A stretch of DNA of 64,000 nucleotides from the NCBI GenBank assembly GCA_019455065.1, contig JACFNC010000010.1, positions 62,001-126,000 on the forward strand. The letters run 5' to 3'. Made by a program: the position numbers and the translations under genes. Positions 18,999-27,952 of this stretch are shown here, one piece after another (the first letter of the stretch is position 1; each line of letters begins with the position of its first letter). This stretch comes from Rhodospirillales bacterium (GTDB lineage Bacteria; Pseudomonadota; Alphaproteobacteria; Rhodospirillales; Magnetospirillaceae). Below the pieces are notes generated by a model, which was given only the letters and a program-made list of their open reading frames with translations, did not search any database and was not told where the DNA came from.

Positions 18999-19553
18999 AT
19001 GGGCATCGAACACCTGAAGGAACGGCTGCCGGAGTACGCCCGCGACCTGAAGCTCAACCTGTCGAGCATCGCCGGCGAGCAGGCGCTGACCGAGCAGCAG
19101 AAATGGGGCGCCATCATCGCCGCCGCGCTGGCCGCGCGCGACCCCGAGGTGACCGCCGAACTGGTCGCCGAGGGCGCCCGGCACCTGTCGCCGGAGGCGC
19201 TGGTCGCCGCCAAGACCGCGGCCGCGATCATGGCCATGAACAACATCTACTATCGTTTCCTGCATCTATCGGGAAACCCGGACTATCGCGGCATGCCGGC
19301 CCGCCTGCGCATGAACGCGCTGGCCAAGCCGGGCGTGGACAAGCTGGATTTCGAGCTGTGGTCGCTGACCGTGTCGGCGGTCAACGGCTGCGGTTCGTGC
19401 ATCGACTCGCACGAACGCGCGCTCCGCGAGGGCGGGATGAGCCGCGAGGCCATCCAGACCGCGGTGCGCATCGCCGCCGTGATCCATGCAGTGGCCGCCA
19501 CCCTCGACGGCGAGCGTGCGCTGGCCGGGCCGCAGGCGATGGCGGCGGAGTAG
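18999..19553 (+). CDS. ahpD: AhpD, alkylhydroperoxidase/AhpC reductant
   Basis: AhpD passes electrons to AhpC. The 184-residue protein has the redox pair Cys131-x2-Cys134 and the nearby His138 (CGSCIDSHE), plus Glu119 of the proton relay. The length matches the Mycobacterium-type AhpD family. AAGGAGA precedes the ATG. It is in one operon with ahpC. Confidence 0.95.
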   Translation: MGIEHLKERLPEYARDLKLNLSSIAGEQALTEQQKWGAIIAAALAARDPEVTAELVAEGARHLSPEALVAAKTAAAIMAMNNIYYRFLHLSGNPDYRGMPARLRMNALAKPGVDKLDFELWSLTVSAVNGCGSCIDSHERALREGGMSREAIQTAVRIAAVIHAVAATLDGERALAGPQAMAAE

Positions 19554-19579
19554 CCGGCGTCGCGCCTTTCCGACGCCAA

Positions 19580-19600
19580 CCCCCGGGCTCGTCCCGGGGG
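19580..19600. repeat. Palindromic repeat, family B, copy 1
   Basis: Eight-base-pair stem CCCCCGGG / CCCGGGGG with a five-base loop CTCGT. It is followed by ATGGATTGG and GGCAATCCATGG, fragments that also accompany the second locus of this family at 20444-20494. It may help end the ahp transcript, but no T-run follows. Confidence 0.6.
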
Positions 19601-19635
19601 TATGGATTGGCTGGATAGCAGGCAATCCATGGGGT

Positions 19636-19671
19636 TTGCGATTGACATGCAGTCGCGAATTTCCTTATGTT
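19636..19671 (+). promoter_or_regulatory. Candidate promoter and overlapping inverted repeat for bfd-bfr
   Basis: TTGACA (19642-19647) and TATGTT (19666-19671) are 18 bases apart, 35 bases before the bfd ATG. Half-sites TTGCGA (19636-19641) and TCGCGAA (19653-19659) flank the -35 hexamer. They resemble half-sites upstream of the iron-binding protein gene at 29225-29239. An iron-responsive repressor (Fur or Irr type) is plausible, not shown. Confidence 0.45.
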
Positions 19672-19705
19672 CGCGGGAGTAGTTCACTCGGATGCCCGTT
19701 CGGCG

Positions 19706-19897
19706 ATGTACGTCTGCATATGCCATGGTTTGACCGATCGGCGGATTCGCCAGGCGATCGACAACGGCTGTCGAAACGCGGGTGAGGTTTACGCCTTTTT
19801 CGGCGTGTCGCCGCGGTGCGGTCGCTGTATGCCGGAAGTCTGCCGGCTGTTGAACGAAAACGAGGCGCGATCAGGCGAGATGATCGCCGCCGAATAG
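19706..19897 (+). CDS. bfd: Bacterioferritin-associated ferredoxin
   Basis: A 63-residue [2Fe-2S] protein that reduces bacterioferritin to release stored iron. Ligands follow the Bfd pattern Cys4-x-Cys6 (CICHGLTD) and Cys38-x2-Cys41 (RCGRC). The start was placed at ATG 19706 because MYVCICHG is the family N-terminus; the frame is open further up. bfr follows after 15 bases, so the two form an iron storage and release operon. Confidence 0.93.
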   Translation: MYVCICHGLTDRRIRQAIDNGCRNAGEVYAFFGVSPRCGRCMPEVCRLLNENEARSGEMIAAE

Positions 19898-19912
19898 CGC
19901 GAGGAGGGTAGG

Positions 19913-20377
19913 GTGAAGGGCGATCCGGGCGTCATCCAGCACCTCAATCAGGTCCTCAAGAACGAACTCACCGCCATCAACCAGTATTTCCTGCATGCGC
20001 GCATGCTGCGGAACTGGGGATTTTCCGAGCTTGGCGAGCATGAGTACAAGGAATCCATCGACGAGATGAAGCACGCCGATCAGCTCATCGAGCGGATTCT
20101 TTTTCTCGAAGGCCTGCCGAACCTCCAGGACCTTGGCAAGCTGCTGATCGGCGAGGACGTGCCCGAGGTCATCGACAACGACCTTCGCCTGGAGCGCGCG
20201 GCGCGCGCCGAGCTGGTGGCCGCGGTCGCCACCTGCGAGGCGGCGTCGGACTACGTCAGCCGCAAGGTGCTGCGTGACATCCTCGAAGAAACCGAGGAAC
20301 ACATCGACTGGTTGGAAACCCAGCAGAACCTGCTGCGCTCCGTCGGCCTGCAGAATTATCTGCAATCCCAGATGTAG
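19913..20377 (+). CDS. bfr: Bacterioferritin
   Basis: Heme-containing ferritin that stores iron as a 24-mer. The 154-residue product has ferroxidase ligands Glu18, Glu51 and His54 and the later EETEEHID helix with Glu and His. Met52 is the heme ligand (DEMKHADQL). Translation starts at GTG with GAGGAGGG upstream. With bfd it links iron storage to the oxidative-stress genes just before. Confidence 0.96.
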   Translation: MKGDPGVIQHLNQVLKNELTAINQYFLHARMLRNWGFSELGEHEYKESIDEMKHADQLIERILFLEGLPNLQDLGKLLIGEDVPEVIDNDLRLERAARAELVAAVATCEAASDYVSRKVLRDILEETEEHIDWLETQQNLLRSVGLQNYLQSQM

Positions 20378-20443
20378 GCGGATAGGCGCCGGCGCGGTCG
20401 GCCGAAGCGCGTTGCATTCAGATGCGTCGCTCTCACGTTCGTC

Positions 20444-20494
20444 ATTGCCGGGCTTGACCCGGCAATCCATGGGCCCCCGGGTCAAGCCCGGGGG
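20444..20494. repeat. Palindromic repeat, family B, copy 2 (two head-to-head hairpins)
   Basis: The first hairpin is ATTGCCGGG-CTTGA-CCCGGCAAT (20444-20466, nine pairs). The second is CCCCCGGG-TCAAG-CCCGGGGG (20474-20494, eight pairs). The loops are complementary to each other, so the unit is two inverted copies of one element. It lies between the convergent ends of bfr and the receiver gene and may act as a two-way terminator. Confidence 0.75.
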
Positions 20495-20533
20495 TGACGA
20501 TCCAGGGTGATTCCAAAGTGAATTTATGATGCG

Positions 20534-20932
20534 TTACGCCGACACCTCGCGCGCGGGTCTGCCGGCCCCGCGAATGGCGTCCAGCATCGCCATCACGTTG
20601 CCGTCCTTTTCAAGATAGCCGCAGGCGCCGGCTTCACGCGCGGCGGTCACCGCCGACTGGTCGGAAAGACCGCTGCACACGATCGTCCGCACCTGCGGAA
20701 AGCGTCTGCTCACCTCGCGCAAGGCTTCGACCGGATCGCGGCCGGGCATCTTCATATCGAGAAGCAACACGTCGGGCCGCAGGCGTTCGATCTCGTCCGA
20801 CAGGTGGTCCGCCTCGTGAAAGCACCCCACGCACTCCATTCCCGGATCCAGGTCGATGACCTGACGCATGGCCTCGACGACCAGACGGTTGTCGTCCACG
20901 CACACGACACGGATTGGTCTTTCAGTCGACAA
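20534..20932 (-). CDS. Stand-alone response regulator receiver
   Basis: A 132-residue CheY-like receiver with acidic pocket Asp13/Asp14, phosphoacceptor Asp59 (LLLDMKMPG) and a conserved Lys (LEKDG). It has no output domain; the C-terminus ends within about 15 residues of the fold. Translation probably starts at TTG 20932, because GGAGG lies four bases upstream. No kinase is adjacent. The receiver type resembles those of LuxR/NarL regulators, so it may be a relay protein or one that lost its DNA-binding part. Confidence 0.82.
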   Translation of the reverse strand: MSTERPIRVVCVDDNRLVVEAMRQVIDLDPGMECVGCFHEADHLSDEIERLRPDVLLLDMKMPGRDPVEALREVSRRFPQVRTIVCSGLSDQSAVTAAREAGACGYLEKDGNVMAMLDAIRGAGRPAREVSA

Positions 20933-21009
20933 TCGGCCTCCGAATGTCTGGGGGTGGAGACGCTACTCTAGTCGATTGCCCAAAGCCCGCACGGCACGCA
21001 TTCGGGGGT

Positions 21010-22047
21010 TCACTGGCCGAAAATCTCGGCGAACAACGCTCCAAGCCGTTCGCGGGTGGGAGCCCGGTCCGTGCCGAAGATGGCCGGCGGCCCGAGCGGC
21101 CTCTGTTCGGCGTCGAATTCGGCCCTTATTCCCCAGAAAGCGAGAAGCGTCTCGCCCGGCAGGCCGTAGCGGACGTCATAGCCTTCGACCAGTGCCCCCG
21201 GCGAGGCGCTCCGCGTCCGCCAGAGCACCTTGCCGGCGGCAAACCACGACAGCATCTCGCCCTCCCAGGTTCCCGCGACCCGGGTTGCGAGCGCGCCGTG
21301 ATCCCGCTCAACCCGGTTCCAGGCGATCGGGCGATCCACCAGTGCCGAATGGAACCCGATGAGAAACGTGTCCGGCATCTCGACGACGATGCGCCGATAG
21401 TAGGGCTGGAACAGCACCGGATAGGCCTCGACCGCCGCCCCGGCCACACCTTCGCTCCGCAGCTGTCGGTGCGCCACGTCGGCGGCCCGCTCGTTCAGGG
21501 ACCACGCGAACAGCGTGTACGCGATCACGAAGAACAGACCGGCCGCCCCCGCCCCCCTCGCCACCACGACCGACCGGCGGGCAAACAGGCCGACCACCAT
21601 CGCAGCCAGCAATGCCAGAGTGTACACGGGGTCGATGACCGGCATGGCCGGGATGGCGAAGCGGTGCCGCGACAGGGGCGCCAGCAGCTGCGTGCCGTAA
21701 TGGGTGAAGAGGTCGAGGACGGGGTGCGTGAACAGGACCACCCAGAACAGGCCGACCCAAGCCAGGAGCGGCCTACGAGCCGCCTTTGCGCCCTCTCCGC
21801 CGGCGTGCAGCCGCCAGACCAGCCAACCCAGCAGCGCGCCACCGATGGCGGCGAAGAACACCGAATGCGTCGGGCCCCGGTGCCAGAGCCAGGCGGCGTA
21901 GGGCCCGGCGACAAGGCCTGCCACGACATCGAGGTCCGGCATCACGGCGGCCGCCGCCCCATAGGCCATCGCCCGGCGTCCGAGACTGCGGCGGAACCCC
22001 GCTTGGCCGACCACGGCACCGAAGATCGCATGGGTGAGCGTGTCCAT
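21010..22047 (-). CDS. Membrane-bound metal-dependent hydrolase family protein (YdjM/DUF457 type)
   Basis: The 345-residue protein begins MDTLTHAIFGAVVG and contains HRGPTHSVFFA plus several membrane helices, the signature of the YdjM/YfhO-like membrane-bound hydrolase family. The second half is soluble, with aromatic-rich segments. Substrate is unknown for the whole family. It lies 13 bases downstream of the broken moaA on the same strand and may be cotranscribed. Confidence 0.75.
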   Translation of the reverse strand: MDTLTHAIFGAVVGQAGFRRSLGRRAMAYGAAAAVMPDLDVVAGLVAGPYAAWLWHRGPTHSVFFAAIGGALLGWLVWRLHAGGEGAKAARRPLLAWVGLFWVVLFTHPVLDLFTHYGTQLLAPLSRHRFAIPAMPVIDPVYTLALLAAMVVGLFARRSVVVARGAGAAGLFFVIAYTLFAWSLNERAADVAHRQLRSEGVAGAAVEAYPVLFQPYYRRIVVEMPDTFLIGFHSALVDRPIAWNRVERDHGALATRVAGTWEGEMLSWFAAGKVLWRTRSASPGALVEGYDVRYGLPGETLLAFWGIRAEFDAEQRPLGPPAIFGTDRAPTRERLGALFAEIFGQ

Positions 22048-22060
22048 CTGCCAGACCTTC

Positions 22061-23046
22061 TCAGCCCCCCGTCACGCTCATATGACGGGCCACGGTTGGT
22101 CTGCGGTCGCGGCCGATGACGAAATCATGGCCCTTGGGCTTGCAGGAGATGGCCCGGCCGATCGCCTCGATCAGGGCCGCGTCGTCCGGGCCGGCCCGCA
22201 GCGGCGCCCGCAGGTCGGTTGCCTGTTCGTGCCCCAGGCAGGTGTACAGAGTGCCCGTGCAGGTGACGCGGACCCGGTTGCAGGTTTCGCAGAAGCCGTG
22301 GCTCATCGGCGCGATGAACCCCACTCGGCCCCGGTCTCGACCACGTCGACGTAGCGCGACGGCCCGGCCGTGCGATGGCCGCTTTCCGCCAGGGTCCATT
22401 TGGCGGCAAGCCTCTCCCTGACCTCCGACAGCGGCAGGTAGCGGTTCGTACGGTCCTCCGCCACTTCGCCCATCGGCATGGTCTCGATGAAGGTGAGGTC
22501 GTAGCCCCGGCGTCCGCACCATGCGACCAGCGCGTCGAACTCGTCATCGTTGACCCCGCGCATGGCGACCGCGTTGATCTTGACCGCCAGCCCGGCGGCA
22601 TCGGCGGCGTCAAGGCCCTCGATCACCTTCGCGAGATCGCCGGTGCGGGTGATGGCGCGAAACCGGGCGGGATCCAGGGTATCGAGCGAGACGTTGAGGC
22701 GGCGCACCCCGGCGGTGGCGAGATCGGCGGCATGGCGGGCAAGTTGGGTTGCGTTGGTGGTCAGCGTAAGCTCGTCGAGGGCGCCGGCCGCCACGTCACG
22801 GCCAAGTCTCTGGATGAGACTGAGGATGTTGGCACGCACCAGGGGCTCGCCGCCGGTAAGACGGATCTTGCGCACCCCAAGGCCGATAAAGGCCTCGCAC
22901 ACCCGCCCCAGTTCCTCGAGGCTGAGGACGTCCGCCTTGGGCAGAAAGCTCATATGCTCCGCCATGCAGTAGACGCAGCGCAGATCGCAGCGATCGGTCA
23001 CCGACACGCGCAGATAGGTCACCCGGCGGCCGAACGCATCGATCAT
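22061..23046 (-). pseudogene. moaA: moaA, GTP 3',8-cyclase for molybdopterin synthesis, with single-base frameshift
   Basis: MoaA is the radical-SAM enzyme starting molybdenum cofactor synthesis. The N-terminal part (start ATG 23046, [20 protein letters not shown]) has the SAM cluster CDLRCVYC and GGEPL. Near 22329-22332 the frame slips: one base is missing from a run of four Cs on the + strand. Adding one base restores [20 protein letters not shown], the second cluster ([15 protein letters not shown]) and the conserved C-terminal GG, giving a normal 328-residue protein. Everything else is preserved, so this is a very recent mutation or a sequencing error in a homopolymer. Denitrification by nitrate reductase would need this gene, but N2O reduction does not. 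Confidence 0.85.
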
Positions 23047-23155
23047 GCCTCGGCACCTCTCCCGCTGATTCCCGGAGATCGGGGAATTCATGTGGCCTTG
23101 ACCTCCGCTACGTCCTTTGCCGCCCCAAATTATCGAAACCATCCGTCCTATGTCG

Positions 23156-24574
23156 TTAAGACTTATGGACAAGCGACGCCTTCGGCTTCGGGCCGGCGGT
23201 ATTGGGGTGGGCGAAGGCGAGGCGCACGGTCAGGCCGGGTTCGTTGTCACCAAGCACCAGCTTGGCCCGGTGCAGCCGGGCGACCGCGTCGACCAGACTG
23301 AGCCCAAGGCCGTTACCGGGGGTCGAGCGGGTGGCGTCGAGTCGCGTGAACCGCTCCAACACCTTGTCGCGCGATTCGGCCGGGATGCCCGGCCCGTTGT
23401 CGGCGACCACGAGTTCCGGACCCTGCGCTCCCGCCGTCACCGACACCCTGATGCGCCCCTCCGGCGGCGTGTATTTGACGGCATTGTCGAGCAGGTTGGC
23501 GACCGCCTGCGACAGCAGGTGCCGGTCGCCCTGCACCATCACCTCGTCGGCGGCCTCCAGCGCGACCGCGACGCCCTTTTCCTCGGCGACCGGCTCGTAA
23601 AGCTCGAACACGTCGCGGACCAGGGGCACCAGATCGAGCGGGGAGAGTTGGCTGGACCGCGCCCCCGCTTCGGCCTCGGCGATGGTGAGCAGGGCGTTGA
23701 AGGTGGCGAGGAGATGGTCGGCGTCGGCCATCGTCTCCTCGAGAGTGCGCCGGCAGGTCTCGACGTCGGCTTCGCCCAGCAGCGCCAAGTCGATGCGGCT
23801 GCGCAGGCGGTTGAGCGGCGTGCGCAGGTCGTGCGCCACGTTGTCGGTGACGGTTCTGATGCTTTCGAACAGGCGCTCGATCTGATCGAGCATGGCGTTG
23901 AGGTTGTCGACGAGTTGGTCGAACTCGTCCTCGGTGCCGCTGCGCGCCATGCGCTGGCTCATGTCGCCGCCCATGATTCGGCGCACCGTGCGGTTGATCG
24001 CCTCGACGCGCTGCAAGAGCTGGCGGCTCATGAACACCCCGCCCAGCCCGCCGAGCAGCACGGTCACGGCAATGCCCCAGCCGATCGCCTGGGCGATCAC
24101 CCGCTTGAGTTGCTCGCCGTCCTGGAGGCTGCGGCCGACCAGCAGGCGGAAGCCGCCGGGCAGGAGGAAGCTGCGCGCCGTGGCATCGGCGATCTCGCTG
24201 CGCTTGCCCTGCAGGGTCTGCACCGGGAAGGTCAGCCAGCCAGCCTCGTCGGGCTTGACCTCGGGCCAGCCGAGCAGGTTGCCGGCGAGCGGGCGCATGG
24301 CGTTGTCGGTGAGCAGGTAGAGGGTCTTCTTGTCGCGCTCGCGGGCGCTGCGTTCGCTGATGATCTCGACCAGCCCGCCGAGGCCGCGCTCGCGGTACTG
24401 CTCGGACAGGCCGGTGATCTCGGCGTCGATGGTCTCGCGGATCTGCCGCTCGATGAACGAGGCCGTCGTCCAGTAGACGACGGCCAGCAGCGTCGCCGCC
24501 GAGAGTGTGAAGATCGCCAGGTAGGAAAGCGAAAGCCGGAAGGTGGAGGTGCGGAGAAGCTTGCTATGATCCAC
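23156..24574 (-). CDS. Sensor histidine kinase, paired with the upstream regulator
   Basis: A 472-residue inner-membrane kinase. An N-terminal membrane helix, a periplasmic domain of about 130 residues and a second helix ([14 protein letters not shown]) are followed by HAMP. A HisKA domain follows with phosphorylated His in [16 protein letters not shown], then the HATPase boxes [17 protein letters not shown] and GNGLGLSLV. It starts at GTG and overlaps the regulator gene by 11 bases. The location after a DegP gene suggests envelope-stress sensing; the signal is unknown. Confidence 0.9.
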   Translation of the reverse strand: MDHSKLLRTSTFRLSLSYLAIFTLSAATLLAVVYWTTASFIERQIRETIDAEITGLSEQYRERGLGGLVEIISERSARERDKKTLYLLTDNAMRPLAGNLLGWPEVKPDEAGWLTFPVQTLQGKRSEIADATARSFLLPGGFRLLVGRSLQDGEQLKRVIAQAIGWGIAVTVLLGGLGGVFMSRQLLQRVEAINRTVRRIMGGDMSQRMARSGTEDEFDQLVDNLNAMLDQIERLFESIRTVTDNVAHDLRTPLNRLRSRIDLALLGEADVETCRRTLEETMADADHLLATFNALLTIAEAEAGARSSQLSPLDLVPLVRDVFELYEPVAEEKGVAVALEAADEVMVQGDRHLLSQAVANLLDNAVKYTPPEGRIRVSVTAGAQGPELVVADNGPGIPAESRDKVLERFTRLDATRSTPGNGLGLSLVDAVARLHRAKLVLGDNEPGLTVRLAFAHPNTAGPKPKASLVHKS

Positions 24575-25238
24575 GTAGGCAGTACCCGGCCCCGCGCACG
24601 GTGCTGATCAGAGGCGGATCGAAGCCCTTGTCGATCTTCTGCCGCAGCCGGCTGATATGAACGTCGATGAGGTTGGTCTGCGGGTCGAAGTGGTAGTCCC
24701 AGACGTTTTCCAGGAGCATCGTGCGCGTCACCACCTGACCCGCGTGCCGCATCAGATATTCGAGAAGCCGGAACTCGCGCGGTTGCAGGTCGACCTCCTG
24801 CCCCGATCGGGTCACCTTGCGGGACAGCAGGTCGAGTTCGAGGTCATCGACCCGCAGGCGGGTCTCGGCCGGCGCCACCGCGCCGCGCCGCGCCAGCGCC
24901 TCGATGCGCGCCAGAAGTTCGGCGAACGCGTAGGGCTTGACCAGATAATCGTCGCCGCCCGCCCGCAGGCCGCGCACGCGGTCGTCGACCTTGCCGAGCG
25001 CCGACAGCACCAGAACCGGGGTGGCGTTACCCTGGGCGCGGATGGTCTGGATGATCGACAGGCCGTCGAGGCTGGGCAGCATGCGGTCGACGATCATCAC
25101 GTCGTAGCGCTCGCTGACCGCCAGGAACAGGCCGTCCTTGCCGTCCGCCGCGTGGTCGACGACGTGCCCGATCTCCTTCAGTCCCTTCACCATGTACGCC
25201 GCCGTTTCGGCGTCATCTTCGATGAGCAGAATGCGCAT
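24564..25238 (-). CDS. OmpR/PhoB-family response regulator
   Basis: A 224-residue regulator: receiver with phosphoacceptor Asp51 (VMIVDRMLP) and Lys in YLVKPYAF, then a winged-helix DNA-binding domain (LQPREFRLLEYLMRH, NLIDVHISRLRQKI). ATG 25238 (MRILLIED) was chosen over the open frame to 25292. It overlaps the kinase gene and follows degP by about 107 bases that include a terminator-like hairpin. Confidence 0.92.
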   Translation of the reverse strand: MRILLIEDDAETAAYMVKGLKEIGHVVDHAADGKDGLFLAVSERYDVMIVDRMLPSLDGLSIIQTIRAQGNATPVLVLSALGKVDDRVRGLRAGGDDYLVKPYAFAELLARIEALARRGAVAPAETRLRVDDLELDLLSRKVTRSGQEVDLQPREFRLLEYLMRHAGQVVTRTMLLENVWDYHFDPQTNLIDVHISRLRQKIDKGFDPPLISTVRGAGYCLRGS

Positions 25239-25300
25239 TGAGCTTTCCGAAATCTGCAACGGATTGTCCACGGTTGGGGCCTGGAAGTCCATGATTCCGT

Positions 25301-25333
25301 AGGAAAGGCCGCCGGCCGGAACGACCGGCGGCC
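25301..25333 (-). terminator. Probable terminator after degP
   Basis: Perfect nine-base-pair stem GGCCGCCGG / CCGGCGGCC (25307-25315 with 25325-25333). On the - strand it is followed by TTTCCT. It lies 12 bases beyond the degP stop and would partly separate degP from the two-component genes. Confidence 0.6.
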
Positions 25334-25345
25334 AGGAAGGCGCTG

Positions 25346-26866
25346 CTAGGCGGGCACCTCGAGCGCCAGGAAGCGCTGATCGCCCTTGCGGTTGACCAGT
25401 ATGACCACCGTCTTGCGCTCACCCGACTTCGCCTCGGCGACGCGCTTGGCGATCTCGGCGGGCTTGGTCACCCGGTCCTGGTTGACCGCGACGATCACGT
25501 CGCCCGGACGAATGCCCTTGCGCGCGGCCTCGCTGCCCCGCTTGACGTTCTCGACCACCACCCCGGCGATGCCGTCGTCGAGCCCCAGATCGGCCCGCCG
25601 GTCGGGTGTGAGTTCGGCCAAGGCAAGACCCAGTTCGTTGGCGCCCGGCGACCGCTCGGCCGGCGGCGTGGCGGAGGCCATGCGCGGCTCGTCGGGCATG
25701 CGGCTGATCGTCAGATCGAGGGTGAGTTTTCGGCCGTTGCGCAGCACGGTGACCTTGGCGGTGCTGCCGGCCTCGGTCCCGGCGACGAGCCGGGGAAGCT
25801 GCCGCGCGTCCTTGATCGCGGTATCGGCAAAGGCGACGATGAGGTCGCCCTGGTGGATACCCGCCTGGGCGGCGGGCGTGCCGGGAAAGACGTCGGTCAC
25901 CAGCGCCCCCTCGACCTTGCCCAGCCCCAGCCCGGCCGCGAGGTCGGGGGTCAAGCCCTGGATCTGGACGCCCAGCCAGCCCCGCTCGACGCGCCCATGC
26001 TCGCGGAGCTGGGCGATCACGTCGCGCGCGATCGACGACGGAATCGCGAAGCCGATGCCGACGCTGCCGCCGTTCGGCGAGAAGATGGCGGTGTTGATGC
26101 CAACCACCTCGCCCGCCAGGTTGAAGGCCGGACCGCCGGAGTTGCCGCGGTTGATCGAGGCGTCGATCTGCAGGTAGTCGTCGTAGGGGCCGGACTGGAT
26201 GTCGCGGCCGTTGGCCGAGATGATGCCCGCGGTCACGCTGCCGCCGAGACCGAACGGATTGCCGACCGCCAGCACCCAGTCGCCGACCCGCATCTTTCCG
26301 GAATCGCCGAACTTGACGAAGGGCAGCGGCTTGTCGGTTTCGACCTTGAGAAGGGCCAGATCGGTCTTGGGATCGCGACCCCGGATGGTGGCCGGAAGCC
26401 GCGTGCCGTCGTTCAGAACCACCTCGATCTCGTCGGCCTCGCCGACCACGTGGTTGTTGGTCACCACATAGCCCGACTGGTCGATGACGAAACCGGAACC
26501 CAGGGCGTGCGCCTCGCCGGGCTGCGGCATGTCGCCCGAACCCTGGCGGTCCTCGAAGAAGCGGCGGAAAAAGTCCTCGTGGGGTGTGCCGGGAGGAAGC
26601 TCGAAGGGCGGCAAGGCCTCGCGGCGTTCCACCTTCTGAGTGGTCGAGATGTTGACGACGGCGGGCTTCACCTTCGCGACGAGATCGGCGAAGGAGGCAG
26701 GCGCGGTGACCATGACGGCCAGTTCTTCGGACGCGGCCCATGCCGGGCGCCCCTGGTCGATGGCCTGGCCGGCAATCGCGCCGACGCCTAGCGCCAGCGC
26801 CGCCACGGTCGAGAGCAGCATGCGGCGGCTGCGACCGGCCCGCCGCGTCCGGGACTCCTGAGACAT
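25346..26866 (-). CDS. Periplasmic serine protease DegP/HtrA family
   Basis: A Do-family protease and chaperone. The 506-residue protein has an N-terminal signal region (MLLSTVAALALGVGAIAGQA). The trypsin-like domain holds the catalytic triad: His in TNNHVVG, Asp in KTDLALLK, Ser in RGNSGGPA. Two PDZ domains follow. ATG 26866 was chosen because GGAGG lies nine bases upstream. It precedes the two-component pair in the same direction, a common envelope-stress arrangement. It is one of two Do proteases in the window (see 63126). Confidence 0.94.
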   Translation of the reverse strand: MSQESRTRRAGRSRRMLLSTVAALALGVGAIAGQAIDQGRPAWAASEELAVMVTAPASFADLVAKVKPAVVNISTTQKVERREALPPFELPPGTPHEDFFRRFFEDRQGSGDMPQPGEAHALGSGFVIDQSGYVVTNNHVVGEADEIEVVLNDGTRLPATIRGRDPKTDLALLKVETDKPLPFVKFGDSGKMRVGDWVLAVGNPFGLGGSVTAGIISANGRDIQSGPYDDYLQIDASINRGNSGGPAFNLAGEVVGINTAIFSPNGGSVGIGFAIPSSIARDVIAQLREHGRVERGWLGVQIQGLTPDLAAGLGLGKVEGALVTDVFPGTPAAQAGIHQGDLIVAFADTAIKDARQLPRLVAGTEAGSTAKVTVLRNGRKLTLDLTISRMPDEPRMASATPPAERSPGANELGLALAELTPDRRADLGLDDGIAGVVVENVKRGSEAARKGIRPGDVIVAVNQDRVTKPAEIAKRVAEAKSGERKTVVILVNRKGDQRFLALEVPA

Positions 26867-26960
26867 CTTTTGGCGACCTCCGAAAGGTGGCAACGGTGCC
26901 GCGAAGGCGGCATCCTCTTATGCCCCTATAACCGCCCGCACCTTACGGGCGGCTGTCATG

Positions 26961-26972
26961 AACATTAATGTT
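26961..26972. promoter_or_regulatory. 12-bp AT-rich palindrome upstream of degP
   Basis: AACATTAATGTT is a perfect 12-base palindrome, about 95 bases before the degP start, in a GC-rich genome. It could be an operator for the degP-regulator-kinase operon. A seven-pair hairpin (26932-26952, CCGCCCG / CGGGCGG) lies beside it and may end the convergently placed upstream transcript. Confidence 0.3.
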
Positions 26973-27008
26973 TCGTAAGGCAGCCGAAGGGGCTGGCGGC
27001 GCGGACCT

Positions 27009-27944
27009 CTAACGGGCCATCGCCTCGGCGATTTCGCGTTCGGTTTCGCGAAAGGTTCCCGCCTCCGGATCCAGCCGGATGGCCTCGCGAACCGCCGCCA
27101 GCGCTTGGCGGGGCCGCCCACCGTCGGCCAGCGCCACCGCCAGGTTGTTCCAGGCCTCCGCCATTTGCGAATCCGCCTCGACGGCGCCGCGGAAGGCGTG
27201 GGCGGCGCCGGCGAAATCGCCGACCGCGTGGCGCAGATTGCCCAGACCGATCCACGCCTTCGGGTCGTTCGGCCAACGCGCCGTCATCGCCGCATAGGTT
27301 GCGGCCGCCGCTTCGGGATGGCCGCCCCGCTCGAGGGCGAAGGCGGCACGCATGACCTCGGCGGCCGGAACGGTCGCGGGAAGGCGGTCCGGCGGCAGCA
27401 CGGCCAGGGCCCAATGGCCGCCACGCGCCCAGGTGTGCTCGAAGGTGTGCAGCGACAAGACCTGGCGTTCCTGGTCGCCCGAGCGCAGATGGATCTCGCC
27501 AGCGTCGAGGTCATAGCCGACGGCGACCGCGTAATGCCAGCGGGGATACCACGACAGGCCGAGATTCTGGAACACGATGACCGGGTGTCCGGCGGCCAGT
27601 TCGCCGAGCACGCCGCGCAGTTCGTCCAGCGGCACCGCGAGGCGCCCGTGACGGCGTGCGCCTCCGATCATGTCGCTGCGCAGCGTGCCGTCCCGGTTGG
27701 CGACGAACACCTGGCGGGCCACCTCTTCCTGCGACACCGGCAGGCCCGACCACGTCAGCGCCATGGCCAGCGAGGCCGGACCGCAATAGGCGTCGGCCTG
27801 CGAATAAAACGGCACGCCGGCCACCGTCGCCGCAGTGGGGAGGCCCAACGGCCGCTCACGCAGGGCAGTGGCCTGCGGAGCCGCGCATCCGCTCAGCCAC
27901 AGCGCGAGCAGGGCCGCCAACCCGCGTCCGATCAGGCCGGGCAA
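27009..27944 (-). CDS. PA2778-type C39-like cysteine peptidase with TPR repeats, lipoprotein
   Basis: The 311-residue product has a lipobox (LSGC, Cys20) and a papain-like/C39 peptidase domain, with catalytic Cys54 in DAYCGPASLA and His in WHYAVAVGYD. Two to three TPR-like repeats follow (AEAWNNLAVALADGGRPRQALAAVREAIRLDP style). This matches the PA2778 family, nearly always encoded next to a PA2779 protein, as here (8 bases apart). Translation starts at TTG with AGAGG upstream. The substrate is unknown; a role in processing or exporting an envelope peptide is speculation. Confidence 0.85.
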   Translation of the reverse strand: MPGLIGRGLAALLALWLSGCAAPQATALRERPLGLPTAATVAGVPFYSQADAYCGPASLAMALTWSGLPVSQEEVARQVFVANRDGTLRSDMIGGARRHGRLAVPLDELRGVLGELAAGHPVIVFQNLGLSWYPRWHYAVAVGYDLDAGEIHLRSGDQERQVLSLHTFEHTWARGGHWALAVLPPDRLPATVPAAEVMRAAFALERGGHPEAAAATYAAMTARWPNDPKAWIGLGNLRHAVGDFAGAAHAFRGAVEADSQMAEAWNNLAVALADGGRPRQALAAVREAIRLDPEAGTFRETEREIAEAMAR

Positions 27945-27952
27945 TGGCGCCT

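Noticed and set aside
23047-23155. Molybdenum-cofactor riboswitch before moaA
   Set aside because: Only a five-pair hairpin could be found; the conserved pattern was not recognised.
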